Shown here piece after piece: positions 47,615 through 54,647 of a DNA stretch of 64,000 bases. Where the stretch lies: positions 930,001 through 994,000 of the forward strand of contig CAVUKN010000005.1 of assembly GCA_963742105.1 (NCBI GenBank), in the 5' to 3' direction. The position numbers and the translations under genes are program-made. Each line of letters opens with the position of its first letter. Position 1 is the first letter of the stretch. Under the pieces are notes generated by a model that was not told the origin of the DNA, did no database searches, and worked only from the letters and a program-made list of their open reading frames with translations. The DNA comes from Gp6-AA40 sp963742105 (GTDB taxonomy: Bacteria; Acidobacteriota; Vicinamibacteria; Vicinamibacterales; UBA2999).

Positions 47615-48049
47615 ATGTCCGACGTGAACACCTTCATCGACACCATCGGCAAAGACGTCAACGCTACCGTCGTCCCGCAGATCCAGACGCTCGCCGAGGC
47701 GATCAGTGCGAAAGCGCACGCCGACTATGTGCCGCGCATTTCCGCGTTCGCGAACGAGCTGGTCAAGGACATCATCGACGAACAATCAGAAACCGTCCGC
47801 ACGTTCGTGTCGGGCGTGATCGCCGAACTGTTTCAGCGCTACAGGCCGGAGCTGACCGGCGAGCTCCACGCGAAGTTCGTGCAGGGCGCGATCGAAGTCA
47901 CCGGGCAGGGCGTGACGCTCGACCTGAAGCGCCGCGACACTGGCGCGTCGGTCTCGGCGCTGGACATTCCGGTGTCGTTGCGTATTCGGGTGGACGAAAT
48001 GTCCGTCAACTTACAGGGAACAACGGTCAGGCTGGACGTCATCAGGTGA
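47615..48049 (+). CDS. Hypothetical protein, 144 residues
   Basis: Strong ribosome site (GAGGAGA) before the ATG. Residues 1-~90 look helical and amphipathic (VVPQIQTLAEAISAKAHADY, FANELVKDIIDEQSETVRTF); residues ~95-144 look beta-rich (GVTLDLKRRDTGASVSALDI, MSVNLQGTTVRLDVI). No signal peptide. 108 bp downstream of the 75-residue gene and co-directional; a likely two-gene operon of unknown role. Confidence 0.65.
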   Translation: MSDVNTFIDTIGKDVNATVVPQIQTLAEAISAKAHADYVPRISAFANELVKDIIDEQSETVRTFVSGVIAELFQRYRPELTGELHAKFVQGAIEVTGQGVTLDLKRRDTGASVSALDIPVSLRIRVDEMSVNLQGTTVRLDVIR

Positions 48050-48129
48050 AGTTAAAAGTGGAAAGTGTGAAGTAGAAAGTAAGTTCAAAGTGCATCACTT
48101 TCCACTTCCCACTTTCGACTTTCCACTTC
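48048..48129. repeat. Self-complementary short tandem array (GTGGAAAGT type)
   Basis: Left units AAAGTGGAAAGTGTGAAG, GAAAGT; right units ACTTTCCACTTCCCACTTTC. It forms a long A/T-rich stem around GTGCATC, between two convergent genes, and begins within the stop of the 144-residue gene. Confidence 0.85.
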
Positions 48130-48142
48130 TCGCGGGGCTCCC

Positions 48143-49202
48143 TTATCCCATCTGGTGCGGCGCGAACACTCCAGACGTGGCGGCGCGCCGGCTGTTCACG
48201 GTCGCCAGGTGGCGAATCGGATCGCGCTCGTAACGGGCAACGTCGAACAGATTTCCATGCTCGCGCGACGAGCAGTACTGAATGTAGAGGCACAGCCGAT
48301 ACGTGCCCGGTTTCACCCGGCTGCCGAAGTGCAGGCACCGTGACGTATCCACCAGCACGCCGCTGCCCGGCGGTCCGGTCACGCTGACCGCGTGATCGAA
48401 GCCATTGACCGCCGTCAGCTCGTCGTCCAGGTACCGGGCCATCTGCATGTCATCGTCGGCCGACCGCCGGCGCTTGATCGCGTGCACGATCCGTTCGGTC
48501 TCGGAAGCGGGAATGAACGTGAACGGCCCCTCATCCGGTCCCACATCGCGCAGGTTCAGGAACAGCTTTGCCTGGCGCCGGCCCTCGGGATCGAGGTGAT
48601 AGATCTGGCTCGAGATCGCTTCGTCGCCGCCGTGCGCGACCGAGTAGAGCAGGTCGACGCGGTTCAGGTGCGGGATCGTGCCCAGATAGTTGGTGACGAG
48701 GCTGAGGAGGGCATCCGACAGGGCGAAATCCACAAGGCCGGGATGCTCGTACAGAGTCGCGGTTGTTCAGGACGCTCCGCATGAACGCCCACTTCTTCGC
48801 GTGCAGCTCGCTGGCCGGTCCGGTTGAGGCCTCGAGCTGTCGCTTCTTTTCGTTGAACAGGCTCAACGCGAGCGGGATGACCCGCTCCACCCCCGGCAAT
48901 TCAGATGGGTTCACCAGCGCGTAGCCATCGCGCCGATCCATCCGCGACGTCGGATGCTCGCGGTTGTAGGCGCGAACCGCCTGGTGACGCCGCACGGCGT
49001 CGCCGGGCGAGGTCATGACATCGGAAATCGCCAGCGCGGCGCGGCCGGCGCTCGTGTACCTGGCCCGATGATAGGCGTGCCGGCGCACGCGGTTGGCGTT
49101 CTTGGCGGCGTGCCGCGCGGTGCGGCGCACCATGTTGACCGAGTACCAGAACAGGGAATGAAAGGGCGTCGGGGAGCGCCGGGACTCTGCGTGCTCGACC
49201 AT
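48143..49202 (-). CDS. PhyH-like 2-oxoglutarate/Fe(II) dioxygenase (one frame break)
   Basis: About 352 residues. The C-terminal half fits the phytanoyl-CoA dioxygenase pattern: an HxD pair in QIYHLDPEGRRQAKLFLN, DVGPDEGPFTFIPASE, and the distal His followed by Arg in VDTSRCLHFGSRVKPGTYR. Such enzymes hydroxylate small or lipid substrates. The N-terminal half is basic (ARHAAKNANRVRRHAYHRAR) and unrecognised. The frame changes near 48760. It follows the two-lobe glycosyltransferase gene on the same strand, with an array in between, so a role in surface glycan or lipid modification is plausible. Confidence 0.72.
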
Positions 49203-49220
49203 CGGAAGTCAGTCTAGATC

Positions 49221-49321
49221 AATGCAGAATTCAGAATTCAGAATTGCAGAATGCAGAAGGACGAAGGCGTCACGTCAGGCGCCATCTCTTCGAGTTGCAG
49301 TGACACTTTGCATTTTGCATT
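49221..49321. repeat. Short tandem array (CAGAATTCAGAATT type)
   Basis: Left: AATGCAGAATTCAGAATTCA and GCAGAATGCAGAAGG. Right: TTGCATTTTGCATTG. Same unit family as 10933-11067. On the minus strand it forms the leader of the PhyH-like gene, ending about 20 bp before its start. Confidence 0.8.
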
Positions 49322-49330
49322 GATTTCGTT

Positions 49331-51979
49331 TCAGATGCGACGTTGCACGCCGGCGATGGCTTCGTGGTGTGCGCCGAGCGCGGCCTGCAGCGTCCCGAGG
49401 TCGTTGACGTCGAGCGCGACGTAGGAGCCCGGACGCATCGCCGCGAACGCGTGGCGGGCAACCTCGAGGTGACGCGCAGTTTCCGGTGTTGTCGTGGAGA
49501 AGAACGCAAGCGATCGAACGCCGTAGAGGGGGCCGAGGTACGACAGACCCCCGTACGTTCCCACGAACGCGCGCGCTCGCGCGATCACCTTGGACTGCAT
49601 CTCGAGATTGGTCCGTGGTGACAACAGGTCAGCGATCGAATGGATGCGACGTCGCTGCGGGACGGGAACGTCCTGCAGATCATCGAGGCGGGTCGCTGGA
49701 TTCAGCAGCACCACGTCGGCGCTCTCCGCAATTGCCGCCAGCAGCTCTGTCACAAACCGCCGATTCGACTCGGTGTCGGGAAAGGCGTCGTTGAAGTAGA
49801 AGCGGGCCGCCACGAACTCATCCGGCAGGGAACCGGCGATGTCCCCGGTGTCGAGCACCGGTAACGCCTCGAGCGGCGCGAACCGGGCGATCGAGTCCAG
49901 CGGCGCCTTGCCCTGCCAGAAGCTCTGGAAGAGCCGATACATATGCGTCGGGTGCAGCAGGTCCGCGTTGCCAAGGTGCAGCGTCTGACGAATCAGCTTC
50001 ACGGTGTCGCGGTCGAACTCCGTCATCGTCCGCGGCTTCACCCGTCCAGTGGTGCGGCGTTGCTCGCTCTTCTGGCGGAAGAGTTCTGGCGTGTAGTAAT
50101 CGAACAGATCGACGTACCGGGCGCCGACGCCGCGATACCACTCGCCGCATCCACCTCGCGACACCACCACCAGGCGCCGGGGATCGATTCCTCCGACGGT
50201 GGTAACCCAGCGCAGGAACGGAATCCAATACAGGAGCTCGACCCCGACCTCGCTGACCCACGGGCCGGCGATGACGGGGCGTTCGCGACGGGCGATCCGG
50301 CGGATCATCCGTTCCACGGCCACGGCTTCTTCGCTCGGCGCGTCCACCGCGGAGAGCCGCGCCATCGCGTGGGGCAGGAGATGCCGCTTCACCAGGTTGC
50401 GGATCGGACGGAGCCGAAACAGCCAGTCGGCAATCGTCAGCGTCATCTTCACGAGAGCGCTGCTGGCCGTCACCGGCCGCAGCTGACGCTGGCGCTTGCG
50501 CGACACGCGTCCGGCGCGACGCAGGATCGTGTGCAGGAAACCGACGGGCAGCAGTACGGCGCGCAGCGGATAGACGTACAGCGGCGGCCCGTGCGGCGCC
50601 GGCGCCGGCTCGGCTGCGAACTGCTCGATCGCGTCGACCATCCGTGGCGTCGCCTCCACGTCGAGACCATACGGTCGCGTGAACGATCGGACGAAGCCCT
50701 CGATCTGTTGACGCGTCCCTTCCGGATCGTCGAGCGCCGCCGCGATCTGCCGGACGTGCGCGTCGAAGTCGTCGGACAGCCGCAGCAGGCCGCCGCCTTC
50801 CGACGTCAAGTGGCGAAAGTGCAGTGTGCCTTCCTGCGTGCGCCGGTACTCCGGCGTCCGGATCGTGAAGATTGGCCGCCCGACGATGCCGCATTCGATC
50901 TGGGCGCTGGTATTGATGCCGACGGCCCCAGCGGCGTGATACATCGAGTCGAAGAAGTCGTTCTTCGACGCAGCGTCGACCGGACTGGCGCCCCCGCGTG
51001 GCCAGACGGCGACATCACCGTAGCCCTGCGCGGCGAACCGGTGCCAGGGCTGCCGGTTCTCCGGGTGCGGGCGAATGAGGATGCCGGCCGTGCGGATGCG
51101 CGAATCGGGTGCCGACCGGATCGCCGCTATCCACTGGGCGATGAAGTTGACTTCGTCCGGCGCGATGAACGGCGACGAGCACAGGTAGAGCAGGATCGGC
51201 CTGGACGGATCGAGTCCGACCCGGGCACAGAACTCCTCGCGTGTCGAACTCGGCCGGCGGGCGAACCACTGGTCGTAGACCATCGCGCCGGTCACCACTA
51301 CCGTCGACGGATCGGTGCCGTGCATGGTGACGGCCTCGATCTTCTGCGCTTCGTTCCACACCAAGACGCGATCTGGTGGCACACGAATGAGTCCCTTGTT
51401 GGTCAGGTTGTCCCAGCTGAGGACCGGCAAGACCGAGCGGATACCGAGGGCGTGGGCGGCTTTGACGTAGTCGACCTGGTCCGAGCCGATGTCGACGAGC
51501 GGGGTGACGAGGAGCACGTCCGGGCGTTCGCTCTCCACGAGCGCGAACGTGGCACGGTCGATCGGGATCGCCTGCTCCACGGCGAGCAGCGCGCGCGTGA
51601 GCAGCCGATTCCCGGCACGGCCGCGAAAGAATGGTCGCTCGACCAGCCATCGCATTGCGGCCGGCGCCTTGGCGCGGGCCCGTTCGGTCAGGCTGGTGAT
51701 CCCTTCGTACTCGGGCGTGAGATAGCGGACGTAGTCGACGGTGTAGCGTGCCGCCCGCGCCAGGCCGAGCCAGAAGCGCCACGGAATCTTGCGCTCGATC
51801 TCGCCGGCGGTGATGTTCGGATAGGTGCTGGTCAGCTCTCGCAGCAGACGGTCGTCCCCCTCCTTGTCCTGCTTGGCAAAGACCAGGTGGACGCGGTGCT
51901 GTCGCTCGGCCAGCGCCCGCAGCGTCGATGCGAAATTCCGCAAGGCCCCGGGATGACGCATCGAAAACAGGATTTTCAT
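49331..51979 (-). CDS. Two-lobe glycosyltransferase-like protein, 882 residues
   Basis: Intact. The N-terminal part (~1-440) has a GT-B-like layout: MKILFSMRHPGALRNFASTL, DVLLVTPLVDIGSDQVDY, a middle PDRVLVWNEAQKIEA, RPILLYLCSSPFIAPDEV, and a donor-site-like GINTSAQIECGIVGRPIF. This resembles capsule/teichoic-type or UDP-sugar transferases. A hydrophobic linker (~450-530) leads to a second domain (~560-880) with GPWVSEVGVELLYWIPFLRW and ARAFVGTYGGLSYLGPLYG, which resembles another glycan-enzyme lobe. I cannot assign a precise family to either half. On the minus strand the leader can fold GGGTGG with CCACCC around AGGGAG, near the start codon. The leader continues into the structured element at 52045. 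Confidence 0.65.
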   Translation of the reverse strand: MKILFSMRHPGALRNFASTLRALAERQHRVHLVFAKQDKEGDDRLLRELTSTYPNITAGEIERKIPWRFWLGLARAARYTVDYVRYLTPEYEGITSLTERARAKAPAAMRWLVERPFFRGRAGNRLLTRALLAVEQAIPIDRATFALVESERPDVLLVTPLVDIGSDQVDYVKAAHALGIRSVLPVLSWDNLTNKGLIRVPPDRVLVWNEAQKIEAVTMHGTDPSTVVVTGAMVYDQWFARRPSSTREEFCARVGLDPSRPILLYLCSSPFIAPDEVNFIAQWIAAIRSAPDSRIRTAGILIRPHPENRQPWHRFAAQGYGDVAVWPRGGASPVDAASKNDFFDSMYHAAGAVGINTSAQIECGIVGRPIFTIRTPEYRRTQEGTLHFRHLTSEGGGLLRLSDDFDAHVRQIAAALDDPEGTRQQIEGFVRSFTRPYGLDVEATPRMVDAIEQFAAEPAPAPHGPPLYVYPLRAVLLPVGFLHTILRRAGRVSRKRQRQLRPVTASSALVKMTLTIADWLFRLRPIRNLVKRHLLPHAMARLSAVDAPSEEAVAVERMIRRIARRERPVIAGPWVSEVGVELLYWIPFLRWVTTVGGIDPRRLVVVSRGGCGEWYRGVGARYVDLFDYYTPELFRQKSEQRRTTGRVKPRTMTEFDRDTVKLIRQTLHLGNADLLHPTHMYRLFQSFWQGKAPLDSIARFAPLEALPVLDTGDIAGSLPDEFVAARFYFNDAFPDTESNRRFVTELLAAIAESADVVLLNPATRLDDLQDVPVPQRRRIHSIADLLSPRTNLEMQSKVIARARAFVGTYGGLSYLGPLYGVRSLAFFSTTTPETARHLEVARHAFAAMRPGSYVALDVNDLGTLQAALGAHHEAIAGVQRRI

Positions 51980-52044
51980 CAGGTGGGTGGCTCCCTAAAA
52001 ATACCACCCGTCGTGCTTAGGTGGGGGCGGGAGACGGGGGCAGA

Positions 52045-52397
52045 CGGAGGAAACGGATTAACAAACGGGGGAACGGGGAAACGGGGACGAACGGAGGGCT
52101 GAGGCTGCTGACGGACAGGTGCGCTGCCGACGGCCCGTGCAGCGGGCCGTCACCGATCGGGCGACAAGGCACAGAAACAAACCACTGCATGATCGCGAAG
52201 TGGCTTGTTTCTGCGCCTTGTCGCCCGATCGAGGCCGCCTCCGGCGGCCGGCAGCGGCGGACCCGACCTGTAACTGCCGGCGCCTTTGCGCATCGGCCTG
52301 CGGCGGCTCTGCCGTGACATCGCCCGAACCTGGTACACCTATGATCCCCGTTCGTCCCCGTTTCCCCGTTCCCCCGTTTGTAAATCCGTTCCCTCCG
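52045..52397. mobile_element. Structured inverted-repeat element, copy 1 (MITE-like or RNA element)
   Basis: Terminal inverted repeats at 52045-52094 and 52348-52397: 48 of 50 positions are complementary, beginning CGGAGGAAACGG. Core: a junction stem CGCTGCC (52122-52128) with GGCAGCG (52250-52256) encloses three hairpins: 52129-52151 (GACGGCCCG, loop TGCAG, CGGGCCGTC); 52155-52230 (two 32-base arms with two mismatches and a 12-base loop); and 52233-52249 (GGCCGCC, loop TCC, GGCGGCC). It contains no gene. Copy 2 at 54297 has the same plan with different stem sequences. It occupies most of the ~520 bp divergent gap between the glycosyltransferase and YCII genes; I see nothing else recognisable in the remainder. 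Confidence 0.85.
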
Positions 52398-52498
52398 TAA
52401 TCTCCGTCGAGAAAATGCTTGTCCTAAAAACCCCAGGTCGAACGTCGTATCACTGAAGCCCCGGCAGAATGACGGGGCACCAGTGAAGGAGCACAGCG

Positions 52499-52855
52499 AT
52501 GAGCCAGTTTCTCTATCTGTATCGAATGACCGGTGACGCCCGCCAGGCTGCGATGGGAACGCCCGAGCAGGCGCAGCAGAGCATGCAGCGGTGGATGGCC
52601 TGGATGAACGACCTCGAGAAGCGCGGTCACCTGACGGATCGCGGCCAGCCGCTCGAACGGACGGGCAAGGTCGTGCGCGGCCAGCAGAAGACTGTTACCG
52701 ACGGCCCGTACACGGAAGCCAAGGATCTCGTCGGCGGTTTCACGCTGGTCGAGGCCCGCGATATCGACGAGGCCGTCCAGCTCTCGCACGGATGCCCCAT
52801 CCTCGAAGGCGGTGGCTCCGTCGAAGTGCGCCCCATCATGAAGATGGATGTCTGA
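52499..52855 (+). CDS. YCII/DGPF-domain protein
   Basis: 118 residues. YCII family mark: TVTDGPYTEAKDLVGGF, with the helix FTLVEARDIDEAVQLSHGCP. Such proteins are small alpha/beta dimers of uncertain function. Genes of this DGPF kind regularly neighbour ECF42 sigma factors, and that is the case here: the sigma gene follows by about 155 bp. AAGGAG lies seven bases before the ATG. Likely target or partner of the sigma factor. Confidence 0.9.
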   Translation: MSQFLYLYRMTGDARQAAMGTPEQAQQSMQRWMAWMNDLEKRGHLTDRGQPLERTGKVVRGQQKTVTDGPYTEAKDLVGGFTLVEARDIDEAVQLSHGCPILEGGGSVEVRPIMKMDV

Positions 52856-52861
52856 GGCGGT

Positions 52862-52995
52862 AACTCGCAACTCCCAACGGCGTTCGCTCACCCGACTTCC
52901 AATGAGGCTCGCTCGTCGGCAATTATGGCGGGGCCGCCAGCCAAGCGCACCTTTGGGAGTTGGGAGTTGGGCCAGCGTAAGAGGTTGGGAGTTAT
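52862..52995. repeat. Dispersed AACTCCCAACG element, copy D
   Basis: Left arm AACTCCCAACGG, TTCGCTCACCCGACTTCCAA; right arm CTTTGGGAGTTGGGAGTTGG, CAGCGTAAGAGGTTGGGAGTT. It fills the gap between the YCII and sigma genes and ends about 16 bp before the likely sigma start, so it lies in the sigma leader. Confidence 0.8.
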
Positions 52996-53011
52996 TACGA
53001 TTCCTATCGAT

Positions 53012-54283
53012 GTGGATGTAAGCGAACATCTCTTTCGTCGCGAGTCCGGCCGGCTCGTTTCCGCGCTCACGCGAATCTTCGGCGTGCACAACCTGGCGCT
53101 GGCGGAAGACGTGGTGCAGGACGCCTTCTGCCGCGCGCTGGAAGTGTGGAAGGTCCGCGGCGTTCCGGACAATCCGTCCGGCTGGCTGATGGCGGTTGCC
53201 CGCAACCGGGCCCTCGACATCGTCCGGCGCCAGCGCACGGCGCGAACGTTCGCGCCGGAACTGACGCGGGTGCTCGAGTCCGAATGGACGCTCGCGTCGA
53301 CCGTCGAGGAGGCGTTTGCGACGGCCACGATCAGGGACGAGCAACTGCGGATGATGTTTTCGTGCTGCGACCCGCGTGTCCCGGAGGAAACGCAGGTCGC
53401 GCTCGTCCTCAACATCCTGTGCGGGTTCGGCGCCGGAGAGATCGCGAGCGCATTCCTGATCGGGCGCGCCGCCGTCGAAAAGCGGCTGAGTCGAGGCAAG
53501 AAGGCGCTGGCCTCGTCCCGCCGATTGTTCGATCTCTCCACGGCGGATCTCGGCCCACGCCTGTCGGCCGTTCAGCGCGCGTTGTATCTCCTGTTCAGCG
53601 AGGGTTACCACAGCGCGTCGATCGATGCGGCGGTGCGGAGCGACCTGTGCAACGAGGCGATGCGCCTGGCCACGCTGCTGCTGGAGGCGCCGGATGCGAG
53701 ACGTCCGGACACGTACGCGCTCGCGGCACTCATGTGCCTGCAGGCAGCGCGGCTGCCCGCGCGGCTCGACGCCGCCGGCGACCTGGCTTCGCTGCTCGAT
53801 CAGAACCGCCTGCAGTGGGACTCGCAGTTGATCTCAGACGGCCTGGCGCTCCTCGATCGATCCGCCGAGGGAACCACGGTCAGCAGCTATCACCTCGAAG
53901 CGGCGATCGCCGCGGCTCACGTCAGCGCACCGGATGTGGCGCAGACCCATTGGGATGCGATCGTGCTGCTGTACGACCGGCTGATGGCGGTTGCGCCATC
54001 ACCGGTGGTCGCGCTGAATCGGGCGATCGCGATCGGTCAGCGCGACGGGCCCGGGCGGGGCCTGGAGGAGCTGCGCGGGATCCGGGAAAGCGAGCGGCTG
54101 GCCCGCTATCCGTTTTTTCCAGCCGCGATCGGCGAATTCGAACAACGCCGCGGGCGCGTCGCGGTGGCCCGACAGCTGTTTCTGGAAGCTGCCGCGCTGG
54201 CGCGGAATCCGGCAGAACAGCGATTCCTTGAGAAGCGTGCGCGCGAATGCGATTCTCGCGGCGCGGAGGCGACGGAGGTCTGA
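53012..54283 (+). CDS. ECF sigma factor of the ECF42 type
   Basis: About 423 residues. Sigma region 2: RLVSALTRIFGVHNLALAED, VVQDAFCRALEVW, NPSGWLMAVARNRALDIVRR. Region 4: LCGFGAGEIASAFLIGRAAV, EKRLSRGKK. A long C-terminal extension of TPR-like helices follows (LYLLFSEGYHSASIDAAVRS, PDTYALAALMCLQAARLPAR, PVVALNRAIAIGQRDGPGR). ECF42 factors have this extension, lack a classical anti-sigma factor and sit beside DGPF/YCII genes; both hold here. The open frame begins at ATG 52925, but that ATG is inside the repeat element. I prefer GTG 53012, where sigma-like sequence starts; no ribosome site is clear. Confidence 0.85.
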   Translation: MDVSEHLFRRESGRLVSALTRIFGVHNLALAEDVVQDAFCRALEVWKVRGVPDNPSGWLMAVARNRALDIVRRQRTARTFAPELTRVLESEWTLASTVEEAFATATIRDEQLRMMFSCCDPRVPEETQVALVLNILCGFGAGEIASAFLIGRAAVEKRLSRGKKALASSRRLFDLSTADLGPRLSAVQRALYLLFSEGYHSASIDAAVRSDLCNEAMRLATLLLEAPDARRPDTYALAALMCLQAARLPARLDAAGDLASLLDQNRLQWDSQLISDGLALLDRSAEGTTVSSYHLEAAIAAAHVSAPDVAQTHWDAIVLLYDRLMAVAPSPVVALNRAIAIGQRDGPGRGLEELRGIRESERLARYPFFPAAIGEFEQRRGRVAVARQLFLEAAALARNPAEQRFLEKRARECDSRGAEATEV

Positions 54284-54296
54284 GGGAAGAAGGCGA

Positions 54297-54647
54297 CGGA
54301 GGAAACGGGTTCACAAACGGGGGAACGGGGAAACGGGGACGAACGGAGGGATAACGTCGATGCAGGTGTTGCACTGCTGACGGCCCGTGCAACGGGCCGT
54401 CGCTGATGGTGAGATCAGCGGCAGATACAAACCGCTGTTTGTTTGGCGCGGCTTGTATCTGCCGCTGATCTCACCATCAGGGCCGCCTGCGGCGGCCAGC
54501 AGTGCTGGAGTCTTTCGGTACGTCATTGCCCGCGTCATGCCCTGATTCGGCAAAACGGGAACGTCGCGCTGAGGACCGGTGAATGCCTATTTCGATGCCC
54601 CGTTCGTCCCCGTTCCCCCGTTTCTCCGTGTGATCCCGGTAACTCCG
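54297..54647. mobile_element. Structured inverted-repeat element, copy 2
   Basis: Terminal repeats at 54297-54346 and 54600-54647 are related to those of copy 1 (GGGGAACGGGGACGAACGG shared) but less exact. Core: junction stem GCACTGCTG (54371-54379) with CAGCAGTGC (54497-54505); hairpin 54379-54401 (GACGGCCCG, loop TGCAA); hairpin 54403-54480 with 33-base arms, one mismatch and a 12-base loop; hairpin 54481-54497 (GGCCGCC, loop TGC). The long-stem sequences differ from copy 1 yet pair fully. Same orientation as copy 1. The right end lies inside the last codons of the ankyrin-fusion gene. Fills the ~300 bp gap between convergent genes. Confidence 0.85.

Noticed and set aside
6068..49321. Tandem arrays considered as CRISPR arrays
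   Set aside because: Units are only 7-9 bp, directly abutting with no unique spacers of constant size, they include inverse copies, and no cas genes are present.
49943..52102. 719-codon open frame antisense to the glycosyltransferase gene
   Set aside because: Low-complexity translation with no recognisable motif; the opposite strand has coherent domains and a good start. It also runs into the structured element.
52045..54647. Classical composite transposon carrying the sigma cassette
   Set aside because: No transposase in either element or between them, the two elements are in direct orientation, and no target-site duplication could be recognised. The bracketing remains noteworthy but mobility is unproven.
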